The notes: generated by a model from the sequence alone, not told the origin. A stretch of DNA of 64,000 bases from Serratia sp. FDAARGOS_506 (GCF_003812745.1 NZ_CP033831.1:1736001-1800000), one strand, 5' to 3'; shown: positions 29,481 through 46,682, counted from the stretch's first letter. Program-made: numbers and translations.

Positions 29481-29509
29481 TTGTCAAAGGCGCGAAATTG
29501 AACTACAAT
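29481..29509 (+). promoter_or_regulatory. rplKA promoter inside the nusG terminator
   Basis: TTGTCA (29481-29486), a 17-base spacer and TACAAT (29504-29509) form a near-consensus sigma-70 promoter. The -10 box sits in the loop and right arm of the nusG terminator hairpin. It is the best promoter match before rplK, and start near 29516 would give a leader of about 97 bases carrying the L1 control site. Confidence 0.7.
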
Positions 29510-29525
29510 TTCGCGCCTTTTGTTT
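29486..29525 (+). terminator. Terminator after nusG
   Basis: A 15-base perfect stem (29486-29500 with 29506-29520) around a five-base loop runs into TTTTGTTTTT, 39 bases after the nusG stop. It overlaps the rplK promoter described next. Confidence 0.88.
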
Positions 29526-29612
29526 TTAGATGCCTTGCCTGATGCATGTCGGGCGGGGTGAAACACGGGGAGCCTCTTGCGAGGCGATACTACCCAAACC
29601 GAGGAAATTTAA

Positions 29613-30749
<1,137 letters not shown>

Positions 30750-30769
30750 TCGCACTTGCGATTATCGCT

Positions 30770-30798
30770 TTGACTTGGGGCCGAGATTTGTCTAGAAT
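30770..30798 (+). promoter_or_regulatory. Promoter of rplJL-rpoBC (PL10)
   Basis: TTGACT (30770-30775), a 17-base spacer and TAGAAT (30793-30798) form a strong promoter at the site of E. coli PL10. Confidence 0.88.
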
Positions 30799-30805
30799 CT
30801 TATGC

Positions 30806-31087
30806 CCCAAGGTTTTGCTATTGGCTATGCCGTAGGCAAAACAAAGATTTTTCGGTTGGAGCCTGGCCTATCCAGGCCTCCGTCCAAGACCGCAGGTGTA
30901 TCGCAAGATACTTAATCCTTCCTGCGTAGACGGTGACAGAGCCTAAGAAAATTTTTCTTTTTTATAAAAGAATGTCTTTGCTGGATTCTGCTCACCGTGT
31001 TAAGCCGCTCGGCGTGGCGTGTTACAAAGCGCCGAGTGAAGTGAGTTCCGGGGGATTTTCCCCGGCTAATCCAGGAGCAAAAAGCTA
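30806..31087 (+). ncRNA. L10 ribosomal protein leader
   Basis: This long untranslated leader before rplJ corresponds in position and length to the enteric L10 leader. L10 or the L10-L7/L12 complex binds it to inhibit translation of rplJL. Several self-complementary segments are visible, for example GAGCCTGGCC with GGCCTCCGTC near 30857-30884. I assign it from context rather than from a full fold. Confidence 0.7.
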
Positions 31088-31585
31088 ATGGCATTAAATC
31101 TTCAAGACAAACAAGCGATTGTTGCTGAAGTCAGCGAAGTAGCCAAAGGCGCGCTGTCTGCGGTTGTTGCGGATTCCCGCGGCGTTACCGTAGATAAAAT
31201 GACTGAACTGCGTAAAGCAGGTCGTGAAGCTGGCGTTTACATGCGTGTTGTTCGCAACACCCTGATGCGTCGCGTAGTTGAAGGCACTCCATTCGAATGC
31301 CTGAAAGACACGTTTGTCGGTCCAACCTTGATTGCATTCTCTCACGAACACCCGGGCGCTGCTGCTCGTCTGTTCAAAGAGTTCGCGAAAGCGAATGCAA
31401 AATTCGAGGTTAAAGCTGCGGCCTTTGAAGGTGAGCTGATCCCAGCGGCGCAAATCGACCGCCTGGCGACGCTGCCAACTTACGAAGAAGCGATCGCACG
31501 CCTGATGGCAACCATGAAAGAAGCCGCTGCCGGCAAACTGGTTCGCACTCTGGCTGCAGTACGCGATCAGAAAGAAGCGGCGTAA
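31088..31585 (+). CDS. rplJ: 50S ribosomal protein L10
   Basis: L10 is the base of the ribosomal stalk; its C-terminal helix binds two L7/L12 dimers. The 165 residues match E. coli L10, including [17 protein letters not shown] and the C-terminal [32 protein letters not shown]. It starts after CAGGAGC. rplL follows after 63 bases and is translationally coupled in E. coli. Confidence 0.98.
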   Translation: MALNLQDKQAIVAEVSEVAKGALSAVVADSRGVTVDKMTELRKAGREAGVYMRVVRNTLMRRVVEGTPFECLKDTFVGPTLIAFSHEHPGAAARLFKEFAKANAKFEVKAAAFEGELIPAAQIDRLATLPTYEEAIARLMATMKEAAAGKLVRTLAAVRDQKEAA

Positions 31586-31630
31586 GCCACTCTTTCTTAG
31601 CCTTTGCTAACGTATTTAAACTATTTCTGA

Positions 31631-32014
<384 letters not shown>

Positions 32015-32053
32015 GCCAACCTTTCCGGTTGCAGCCTAGTCTTTTAGGCTGAT

Positions 32054-32085
32054 GGCTGGTGACTTTTTAGTCACCAGCCTTTTTG
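32054..32085 (+). terminator. rplL-rpoB attenuator
   Basis: GGCTGGTGACT and AGTCACCAGCC form an 11-base perfect stem around TTTT, followed by TTTTTG. Its E. coli counterpart ends most transcripts here and lets about one in five continue into rpoBC. Confidence 0.88.
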
Positions 32086-32346
32086 CGCTGTAGGGCGCCA
32101 GTAGCGTTTCACACTGTTTGGCTGCTGGTTTCGCCTCCCAATGTTTGTTTCTATTGACGACTTAATATACCGCGGTCTTTGCACTACCAGGAGTTCTGGG
32201 GGAAGGCGCGATGAAATGGTTTAAGCGTGATAGCAAGAGACATTGCGGAAAGTGTTCCCGCTTTCCGGTCGACAAAACGGTGTTGCATGAACTGTCCCTA
32301 ATCGGACGGACAGATTGGGTCACTGATCAGCGAGCTGAGGAACCCT
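32086..32346 (+). other. rpoB leader with probable processing hairpin
   Basis: After the attenuator come 261 bases before rpoB. A hairpin made by GGAAAG and CTTTCC (about 32249-32269) lies where E. coli has its RNase III cleavage site. A TTGACG...TAATAT pair near 32155-32170 is too closely spaced to be a promoter. A small open reading frame starts inside this segment and is listed separately. Confidence 0.6.
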
Positions 32347-36375
<4,029 letters not shown>

Positions 36376-36387
36376 TCGTCATTCCGG

Positions 36388-36463
36388 CTCAGGCTCCCCG
36401 CCTAAGGGAGCCTGAGGGTGGTTGTTCAGGTCACACGGGTACCTACTGCGGTTGTGGGTACCC
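36388..36463 (+). other. Two hairpins between rpoB and rpoC
   Basis: CTCAGGCTCCC and GGGAGCCTGAG form an 11-base perfect stem (36388-36416). Just after it GGGTACC and GGTACCC form a second stem (36437-36463). Neither has a T-tract, so they are not terminators. They may stabilise the mRNA or mark a processing site before rpoC. Confidence 0.6.
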
Positions 36464-36493
36464 AACAGGTTTAACTCCGACAGGAGCCAATCC

Positions 36494-40717
<4,224 letters not shown>

Positions 40718-40763
40718 TCGTCATCCGCGCCGCGGGTCCGGCTTGCCGGGCCCATCGCCAGAT

Positions 40764-40792
40764 AAACCGCTCCCTCGGGGGCGGTTTTTTTT
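40764..40792 (+). terminator. Terminator after rpoC
   Basis: AAACCGCTCCC, TC and GGGGGCGGTTT form a stem followed by a run of eight T, 47 bases after the stop. Confidence 0.92.
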
Positions 40793-40819
40793 CGCCTCAT
40801 GCCGGGGCCGAGCAAACTT

Positions 40820-40828
40820 TGCTACTAT
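40820..40828 (+). promoter_or_regulatory. Possible extended -10 promoter of the accessory operon
   Basis: TGCTACTAT is an extended -10 element (TG, one base, TACTAT) between the rpoC terminator and the GNAT gene. No good -35 box accompanies it. It is the best promoter candidate for the next three genes. Confidence 0.45.
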
Positions 40829-40884
40829 GGTTACAGCAGAAATTGACCGGCGCTTTTTACCTGACAACCAAGGACAGTGCGAAC

Positions 40885-41331
40885 ATGGACAGCCTCATTA
40901 CTTTCGAAAAACTGACGGCGCAACACCTGCCTTACCTGTATGAGATCCGCTTTTCCGTTGAAGAGAACCTGCTGCATCCGCATCAGGTTCAGTATCTGCA
41001 GCGCAAACAGGCGCTGGAGGATATCAACCAGGGCGGCGGCTGGATCTGCAAATATGGCGACGACTATGCCGGCGTTGGCTTCGGATTGTTCATCCCTGAA
41101 CCGCTCATCGGCGGTCTGTTCGTGAAGCCGGAATACCAGTCGCTGGGTATCGGTTCCGCCCTGTTAGCGCGGGTCACCGCCTGGATGTTTGAGCACGGCG
41201 CCGAAGCGATCCACTTAACCACCGATCCCGGCTCTAAAGCCGAAGGCTTTTATCAACATCATGGTTGGGTCGTGGTTGGGCGGGATGAATTCGGCCAGGC
41301 TGAACTGGTGAAACGCAAAGAGGGTGAATAA
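40885..41331 (+). CDS. GNAT-family N-acetyltransferase
   Basis: The ATG at 40885, after AAGGACAG, gives 148 residues with the full compact GNAT fold. IGGLFVKPEYQSLGIGSALL (75-94) is motif A with the acetyl-CoA loop Q85-S-L-G-I-G90, and IHLTTDPGSKAEGFYQHHGW (109-128) is motif B. The substrate is unknown. Its stop codon shares one base with the next start, so it is translationally coupled to a secreted protein and a sensor kinase. It is a cytoplasmic enzyme and may simply be co-transcribed; it shows no obvious tie to signalling. Confidence 0.85.
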   Translation: MDSLITFEKLTAQHLPYLYEIRFSVEENLLHPHQVQYLQRKQALEDINQGGGWICKYGDDYAGVGFGLFIPEPLIGGLFVKPEYQSLGIGSALLARVTAWMFEHGAEAIHLTTDPGSKAEGFYQHHGWVVVGRDEFGQAELVKRKEGE

Positions 41332-41795
41332 TGAAAATCAAAGGATTGATAGCGTTACTGCTGTTTTCGTTATGCAGCGCGCCGCTGCAGGCGGCCGTTG
41401 ATTATTTTTACCTGAAGCCGCTCGATGGCGAGAAGATCAAGATAACCCGGCAGATGCTGGAGGCGATGCCGTCACACACGATTAAAACCTCGACCAATTT
41501 TACCTCGGAAGATACGTTCACCGGCGTTGAGTTTGCGGAGCTGGTGAAAGCCTATCACCTGAAAGGCCAGTCGGTGCGCGCTTTCGCCTGGGACGATTAC
41601 TCTTACTCGATGCCGATTAATGAGATGATTAAGTACCGCGTGATCGTCGCCTATCAGCGCGGCGGCAAGCCGATCGACGTTGGGGAGCTGGGGCCGTTCG
41701 CCATTATTTATCCGCGCGATGGCTACGCCGAGCTGAATAACCTGGATGTGAATGCGAAAACTGTCTGGCAAGTTAAGCGGCTGGAGCTGAAATAA
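41331..41795 (+). CDS. Secreted molybdopterin-oxidoreductase-like domain protein
   Basis: The 154-residue protein begins with a Sec signal peptide (MKIKGLIALLLFSLCSAPLQA, cleavage near residue 21/22). The mature part looks like a short version of the oxidoreductase molybdopterin-binding fold: TFTGVEFAELVKAY, AWDDYSYSMPINEM and LGPFAIIYPRDG follow the order seen in small periplasmic members. I see no conserved cysteine for molybdenum, and the domain is shorter than catalytic enzymes, so it may bind a ligand rather than catalyse. It overlaps the GNAT gene by one base and is one base from the kinase. That suggests it is an accessory sensor for the kinase's periplasmic domain. Confidence 0.75.
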   Translation: MKIKGLIALLLFSLCSAPLQAAVDYFYLKPLDGEKIKITRQMLEAMPSHTIKTSTNFTSEDTFTGVEFAELVKAYHLKGQSVRAFAWDDYSYSMPINEMIKYRVIVAYQRGGKPIDVGELGPFAIIYPRDGYAELNNLDVNAKTVWQVKRLELK

Positions 41796-41796
41796 G

Positions 41797-43071
41797 ATGA
41801 GCAAAAAACTGATCGGTGCTCTTATCGCGTTGGTTGCCATCTTCTCCTTATTGATTTTGTTGATTGCCATTAACTTTGGCGGGGTAAAAGAGCGCTATAA
41901 GCAGATCGAGCCCAATCTGGACAACTACTCGGTGGCCGAGATCCTTTTTCTGGCGTTTGAAAGGACCAAAACCGCGCTGCTCCTCAGTGAAAACAACGAT
42001 TACGATGCTTTCCAGATCAAAAAGAAAATCTTCTACTCGAAGATTCAGATCCTGGAGAGCCGTTCGACCTTCAGCGACTCTTTTTATTATGACGACGAGT
42101 TTATCAAGAATGTTGCGCTACTGAAGCAGCAGTACCGCACGTTGGACAATCTTTCCGCCGGCTTGCTGGTGGGACAGAAAAACAAGACGGACATTCTCGC
42201 TTATATGGATGATATCGAGGGCACGTTGGTCGATATCCAGGAAATTATTTATCGAATACAGATTAAAAACTTTACCGAAGTGAAAGGCATCATCCAGGAC
42301 AACTCAAGTAAAGCCGAGATGTTCGCCATCTTTTCGCTGATTTTGGTGTTCCTGATGATGTTCCTGGTGCTGAGAAATGCCTTCTCGTTAAAAGAGATCA
42401 TCAAGAATAAGAACATCTTTATCTCTTCCATCTACCACGAGATCGCCGGCTCGACTCAGGCCATCGTCATCGCCGCGGATATCATGGAGCACGAGCTGGC
42501 CCAGGAAGAGTTGAAAAAAGAAGCCCGCCTGATCTCCTATCACGGCAATAAAATCGCCGAACAAACGCGCGAGGTGATGGATTATTCACGGCTTGAGATG
42601 GGGGAGGTCAAAGTCAATATTTCCACCTTCCGGTTGAATGAGCTGGTGGACGATGCGATAACCGGCATTGGCGCGGGGCGCGGCAATCGCCTCGTAATTC
42701 ACCGTTCGTCTTATGCCGGCCTGATTTGCTCTGATAAATACAAGCTCTATCGAATATTGGCCAACCTGCTCAGCAACGCGGACAAATTTACCCACCGGGG
42801 AGTGGTTGCCCTCAATGTGAAGCTGTGCCACGGCAATCTGTATTTGCGGGTAAAAGACACCGGTGTCGGGTTTAACGTCGATAACCTGGATCGGTTATAC
42901 AAGGCGTTCAATCAGGGAGTAGAAAGGGAAACCCGGCAGGGATTGGGACTGGGGCTGACCATTATCAAAAATTATGTCACGACGATGAAAGGCGCCATCA
43001 AAGTCAAATCTGCCGAAGGGGTGGGCTCATCGTTTTTGATCCGCATCCCGGTCAAATTAATTAAAGAATAG
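41797..43071 (+). CDS. Membrane sensor histidine kinase
   Basis: The 424-residue protein has a membrane helix at about 5-27, a periplasmic domain of some 150 helical residues, and a second helix at about 175-193. The cytoplasmic kinase follows: H-box SSIYHEIAGSTQ (phospho-accepting H214), N-box ILANLLSNADKFT (N323/N327), G1 DTGVGF (354-359) and G2 GLGLGL (382-387). There is no clear HAMP or PAS domain. The periplasmic domain matches no family I recognise. It is coupled to the secreted protein upstream, and its last 15 bases overlap the convergent regulator gene. Base composition is more A+T-rich than its neighbours. Confidence 0.9.
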   Translation: MSKKLIGALIALVAIFSLLILLIAINFGGVKERYKQIEPNLDNYSVAEILFLAFERTKTALLLSENNDYDAFQIKKKIFYSKIQILESRSTFSDSFYYDDEFIKNVALLKQQYRTLDNLSAGLLVGQKNKTDILAYMDDIEGTLVDIQEIIYRIQIKNFTEVKGIIQDNSSKAEMFAIFSLILVFLMMFLVLRNAFSLKEIIKNKNIFISSIYHEIAGSTQAIVIAADIMEHELAQEELKKEARLISYHGNKIAEQTREVMDYSRLEMGEVKVNISTFRLNELVDDAITGIGAGRGNRLVIHRSSYAGLICSDKYKLYRILANLLSNADKFTHRGVVALNVKLCHGNLYLRVKDTGVGFNVDNLDRLYKAFNQGVERETRQGLGLGLTIIKNYVTTMKGAIKVKSAEGVGSSFLIRIPVKLIKE

Positions 43072-43836
43072 GTTCGACAGCAGCAGCGAGGAGATAATCA
43101 GCGGCTTGGTCGGTTTTTCTACCAGGTGCACGTCATAGTGCAGGATCATATCGCCGATGTTTTTCTCATAATGATTCAGCTGGCCAGTCAGAATGATGAT
43201 GCGTGCGTGCGGATCGAGGGTGTCTTTAATTTTCTTCACGACGCGTTCGGAGGTCTCGCCGAAGTCCAACAGCCAGTCCAGAATAAACGCCTCAAAGGAC
43301 TGCTGTTCCAGCGCGGCCAACATGGCGTCCGCCGTTTGAAAGGTTTCGGCCTCGATGCCGTATCGGTTGGCGATCTTCTTCAACAACTCGAGGATATCGC
43401 CGTCATTGTCCAGGATCGCGATACGCGGGGCCGGCAGAAAGTCTATCTTGTTGACTTTATACAGCGGGGCATCGGTGGCATGTTCCCCATTGGTATTGAT
43501 GATGAAAAGATCGTCTTTTTTGTAGGCGAAGGTTTCGTCGTTATCCGCCTGCGTGACGGGGCGCTCATCGACCTCAATGTTGCAGCGTTTGTGAATGCTG
43601 TTCATGATAAAGACGCCGTTATGCGTCCTTTGGCCGGCAAACGGCTCGTTGAAATACTGAAAAACCTTTTTGACTTCGTCGAGGGTGATGCCTCTTTTGC
43701 CATCCAGTTTCTGTTTGGCGCTGTTGTACTGAAGATCCAGTATGGTGGCCATCGTGGAGGCATGTTTTCTGTCGCCCACCCCTTTCAGAGTGAGCAGCGC
43801 GCTGATTGCATCGATGTAATTTGGCGTTTTCTTCAT
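43057..43836 (-). CDS. Response regulator with N-terminal HTH and C-terminal receiver domain
   Basis: The ATG at 43836 with CCAAGG upstream gives 259 residues; a further in-frame upstream ATG would lie before the -10 box at 43901. Residues 1-65 are a helical DNA-binding-like domain, perhaps related to the BetR family. Residues 137-255 are a CheY-like receiver with acidic pair D143/D145, phospho-acceptor D187 in FILDW, T217 in ILTG and K241 in VEKPTKP. The order is reversed compared with OmpR or NarL regulators. It converges on the kinase gene at 41797 and is very likely its partner. Its target genes are unknown. Confidence 0.85.
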   Translation of the reverse strand: MKKTPNYIDAISALLTLKGVGDRKHASTMATILDLQYNSAKQKLDGKRGITLDEVKKVFQYFNEPFAGQRTHNGVFIMNSIHKRCNIEVDERPVTQADNDETFAYKKDDLFIINTNGEHATDAPLYKVNKIDFLPAPRIAILDNDGDILELLKKIANRYGIEAETFQTADAMLAALEQQSFEAFILDWLLDFGETSERVVKKIKDTLDPHARIIILTGQLNHYEKNIGDMILHYDVHLVEKPTKPLIISSLLLSNLFFN

Positions 43837-43900
43837 GACAACCTTGGCTTTTTGATGTTGACCGCGGGCGCTGAAAAACCTGCGTGAGGACCCGTGCTGG

Positions 43901-44000
43901 ATTATAGATGAAGCCTCGGGCATTGCGGTGATATCAGTTTGATTTTCCTTGGTAAACTCAAAATACACTCGATATTAAATAAAAAAACACTCAAAAGACA
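43901..44000 (-). promoter_or_regulatory. Promoter and repeat region of the regulator gene
   Basis: On the minus strand a perfect TATAAT (plus-strand ATTATA, 43901-43906) would give a leader of about 58 bases; its -35 box is weak. Further upstream, in A+T-rich DNA, ACACTC occurs at 43965 and 43987 (22 bases apart). ACTCAAAA occurs at 43956 and 43989 (33 bases apart). Spacings of two and three helical turns suggest operator repeats, possibly for autoregulation. Confidence 0.5.
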
Positions 44001-44567
44001 TTCACATTTCACCGTTTATATGGTTAATTAGCGCACATACTGTGTGATTCGCGTCCTGGGGGGGTGCCAGTCTCACAAAATAAACCGCCTGCTCTTGTCC
44101 GTAAGCAGGGAGCAGGCGGCAAAAAAGGTCCGCGGCCAACACCAGGGCCACTGATAGCACGGGGATAACCACTCGAACCTTTCTTCGTCACCGTGCCTTC
44201 TTTTTCCTCGCTCCCTGCTTTTCTGCTGTAACGGCACCCATGAATATCATCCCTGAACGCCGCTATGCCATCATCCTGCTATTGTCTTAGCCGGCAAGGC
44301 AACATACTCGTGCTCGTGTGCTCTTGTCGGAACAGGTTCGGTGTATACGCATTGCCGTGGCGGGGGCCCGGAGTCGCGTAAGAGAACCTCCGACGCGATC
44401 CGGGATGGGATAAGGCGGGGCTATCGAGAGGGTGACAGCCCCGGCCGGCGCCGGGTTTGGCGGTCGGCAAGGTCACTATAGCCGGCGGGCCTGCTGGCGC
44501 CAGCGCCGCCGTTCGGCAGTGCGCGGCCGTTCCCGCGTTTTCTTCACACGGCGGCAAACGTTGCGGC
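44001..44567. other. Gene-poor gap between regulator and thiH
   Basis: No convincing gene fills this segment, and the whole gap from 43836 to thiH is 731 bases. A 10-base perfect stem (CCGCCTGCTC, 44085-44094, with GAGCAGGCGG, 44110-44119) is followed on the minus strand by TTTATTTTG and may terminate the thi operon. On the minus strand a 17-codon frame (from about 44225) runs in the same frame, after a TGA, into a 56-codon GTG frame (44172-44002). That second frame has an AAAGG ribosome-binding site and a hydrophobic start. A GC-rich 92-codon frame at 44279-44557 looks like chance. Confidence 0.5.
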
Positions 44568-45701
44568 TTATTGCGCGCCGCGTCCCAGATAACCGTCCCA
44601 GTCTTTCCACACCGGCTGCAGCCCGGCGTTGCTGATGGCTTCGGCGACCTGCTGTGGCGTGCGGCCGTCGTGCGGCTCGAACTGTTCCAGCTCCGGCGGC
44701 ACGTCGTCGGCGTAGCCGCCGGGCTGCGTTTTGGAGCCGGCGCTGACGCTGTTGATCGCCACCGGGATCATATGATCGCGGAAGTACGGCGACTCACGCG
44801 TAGACAGCGACAGCTCAACGTCCGGCGCGAACAGCCGGAAGGCGCAGATCAGCTGCACCAGCTGGGGCTCACTCATGATCGACGCCGGCTCAATGCCGCC
44901 GGCGCAGGGGCGCAGACGCGGGAACGAGATCGAGTAGCGGCTCTGCCAGTAGGTTTGCTGCAGGTAGAACAGATGTTCCGCCAGCAGGTAGCAGTCGGTG
45001 CGCCAGCTGTTGGACAGGCCAATCAACGCGCCGAGGCCGATCTTGTCGATCCCGGCGCGCCCAAGGCGATCCGGCGTGGCCAGGCGCCAATGGAAATCCT
45101 GCTTCTGGCCGCGCAGATGGTGCTGCAGGTAGGTGGCCGGATGGTAGGTTTCCTGATACACCAGCACGCCGTCCAGGCCCAGCGTTTTCAGTTCGGCGTA
45201 CTCGTTCTGCGCCAGCGGCTGCACTTCCATCATCAGCGAGCTGAAGTGGCGCCGGATCGCCGGAATGTGCTGACGGAAATAGTCCATGCCGACCTTGGTC
45301 TGATGCTCGCCCGTGACCAGCAACAGGTGTTCGAATCCCAGCGCCTTGATGGCTTCGCACTCGCGTGCGATCTCCGCCGCATCCAGCGTTTTGCGCTTGA
45401 TGCGGTTGCTCATCGAAAAGCCGCAGTAGGTGCAGTCGTTGGCGCACAGGTTAGAGAGGTACAGCGGCACATAGAAGCTGACGACGTTGCCGAAGCGCTG
45501 ACGGGTCAGCTGCTGCGAGCGCTGCGCCAGCGGTTCCAGATACGGCGCGGCGGCGGGGGAGATCAGCGCCATAAAGTCGTCGCGCGTTAGCTTGTCGGCG
45601 TTCAACGCGCGTTCCACGTCGCGCGCGGTTTTGCCGTTGATGCGCAACGTAATGTCGTCCCAATCCAGCTGTTGCCAGCGGCTACTGAAGTCGTCGGCCA
45701 T
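44568..45701 (-). CDS. thiH: 2-iminoacetate synthase (tyrosine lyase) ThiH
   Basis: ThiH is a radical-SAM enzyme that splits tyrosine to dehydroglycine and p-cresol, supplying the glycine-derived part of the thiazole ring. The 377 residues equal the E. coli protein when started at the ATG at 45701, which overlaps the thiG stop (TGATG). An extra GTG codon at 45704 is a weaker alternative. The 4Fe-4S cluster motif CANDCTYC has C86, C90 and C93. SFPRLRPCAGGIEP and LSLSTRES are further family blocks. It is the last gene of thiCEFSGH. Confidence 0.97.
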   Translation of the reverse strand: MADDFSSRWQQLDWDDITLRINGKTARDVERALNADKLTRDDFMALISPAAAPYLEPLAQRSQQLTRQRFGNVVSFYVPLYLSNLCANDCTYCGFSMSNRIKRKTLDAAEIARECEAIKALGFEHLLLVTGEHQTKVGMDYFRQHIPAIRRHFSSLMMEVQPLAQNEYAELKTLGLDGVLVYQETYHPATYLQHHLRGQKQDFHWRLATPDRLGRAGIDKIGLGALIGLSNSWRTDCYLLAEHLFYLQQTYWQSRYSISFPRLRPCAGGIEPASIMSEPQLVQLICAFRLFAPDVELSLSTRESPYFRDHMIPVAINSVSAGSKTQPGGYADDVPPELEQFEPHDGRTPQQVAEAISNAGLQPVWKDWDGYLGRGAQ

Positions 45702-46480
45702 CACTGCGCCTCCTCTGGCTGGCTGAGGAAGGCGGTCAGCGGGCTGGAAGCGACTGCTCCGCGCTGGCTGGAGCCCAATCCGGCGCTGCGCGCCAGCTCG
45801 CCGGCCTCCAGAGCCAGGCGAAACGCCCGCGCCATTTGCACCGGGTCGCGCGCCACGGCGATGGCGGTATTCACCAGTACCGCGTCGGCGCCCAGCTCCA
45901 TCGCTTCCAGTGCGTGGCTTGGTGCGCCGATGCCGGCGTCGACCACCACCGGTACCTTGGCCTGCTCGATGATAATCTCGAGGAAGTCACGGGTACGTAG
46001 ACCACGGTTGGATCCGATAGGGGCGCCGAGCGGCATCACCGCCGCGCAACCCACCTCTTCCAGCCGTTTGCACAGCACCGGATCGGCGCCGCAGTAGGGC
46101 AGCACGACGAAGCCGTCTTTCACCAGCGTTTCCGCCGCCTTTAGCGTTTCTATCGGATCCGGCAGCAGGTATTTCACATCGGGGTGGATCTCCAGTTTCA
46201 CCCAATGGGTGCCGAGCGCTTCGCGCGCCAGTCGGGCGGCAAACACCGCTTCGGCGGCGGTTTTGGCGCCGGAGGTGTTGGGCAACAATTTGACGCCTAG
46301 TTGCAGCAGCGGCGCCAAAATGGCGTCGTTGCCGCCGCGCAGATCGACACGCTTCATGGCCATGGTCACCAGCTGTGAGCCGGAGGCCGCCAGCGCTTCC
46401 AACATCAGCGCCGGGGTGGCGAACTTGCCGGTGCCGGTGAACAGGCGCGAGGTAAAAGTGGTATCGGCGATTTTCAGCAT
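45701..46480 (-). CDS. thiG: Thiazole synthase ThiG
   Basis: ThiG assembles the thiazole phosphate from deoxyxylulose phosphate, dehydroglycine and ThiS thiocarboxylate. The start at 46480 gives [20 protein letters not shown] and 259 residues (256 in E. coli); a longer frame of 14 codons has no family support. The TIM-barrel blocks include WVKLEIHPD with the Schiff-base lysine, [27 protein letters not shown] and [13 protein letters not shown]. It follows thiS after one base. Confidence 0.97.
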   Translation of the reverse strand: MLKIADTTFTSRLFTGTGKFATPALMLEALAASGSQLVTMAMKRVDLRGGNDAILAPLLQLGVKLLPNTSGAKTAAEAVFAARLAREALGTHWVKLEIHPDVKYLLPDPIETLKAAETLVKDGFVVLPYCGADPVLCKRLEEVGCAAVMPLGAPIGSNRGLRTRDFLEIIIEQAKVPVVVDAGIGAPSHALEAMELGADAVLVNTAIAVARDPVQMARAFRLALEAGELARSAGLGSSQRGAVASSPLTAFLSQPEEAQ

Positions 46481-46481
46481 G

Positions 46482-46682
46482 TCAGCCTCCGGCGATCGCT
46501 TGAAACAGCAAAATGTCGTCACCGTCCTGCACCTGATGGTCGGCCCAGTCGGCGCGTGGAATGATGGTTTGGTTGATCGCCAGCGCTGTGCCCGGCTGGT
46601 GGCGTTCCAACTGGATCAGCAGGGCGGCGACGCTGAGCGGCTGCGCCAGCTCCAGCGGTTGGTCGTTCAGACGGATCTTCAT
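46482..46682 (-). CDS. thiS: Sulfur carrier protein ThiS
   Basis: ThiS is a ubiquitin-like protein whose C-terminal glycine carries the thiazole sulfur as a thiocarboxylate. The 66 residues start [13 protein letters not shown] and end with the required Gly-Gly. The start overlaps the thiF stop by four bases (ATGA). Confidence 0.97.
   Translation of the reverse strand: MKIRLNDQPLELAQPLSVAALLIQLERHQPGTALAINQTIIPRADWADHQVQDGDDILLFQAIAGG

Noticed and set aside
32155..32170. TTGACG and TAATAT before rpoB as a promoter
   Set aside because: The two boxes are only a few bases apart and cannot act together; a weak internal promoter cannot be excluded but is not supported.
43126..43887. A 253-codon open frame opposite the HTH-receiver gene
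   Set aside because: The minus-strand frame carries all receiver-domain residues; the plus-strand frame has no motif.
44279..44557. A 92-codon minus-strand frame before thiH
   Set aside because: Pro/Arg/Thr-rich low-complexity sequence without a good ribosome-binding site; likely chance in GC-rich DNA.
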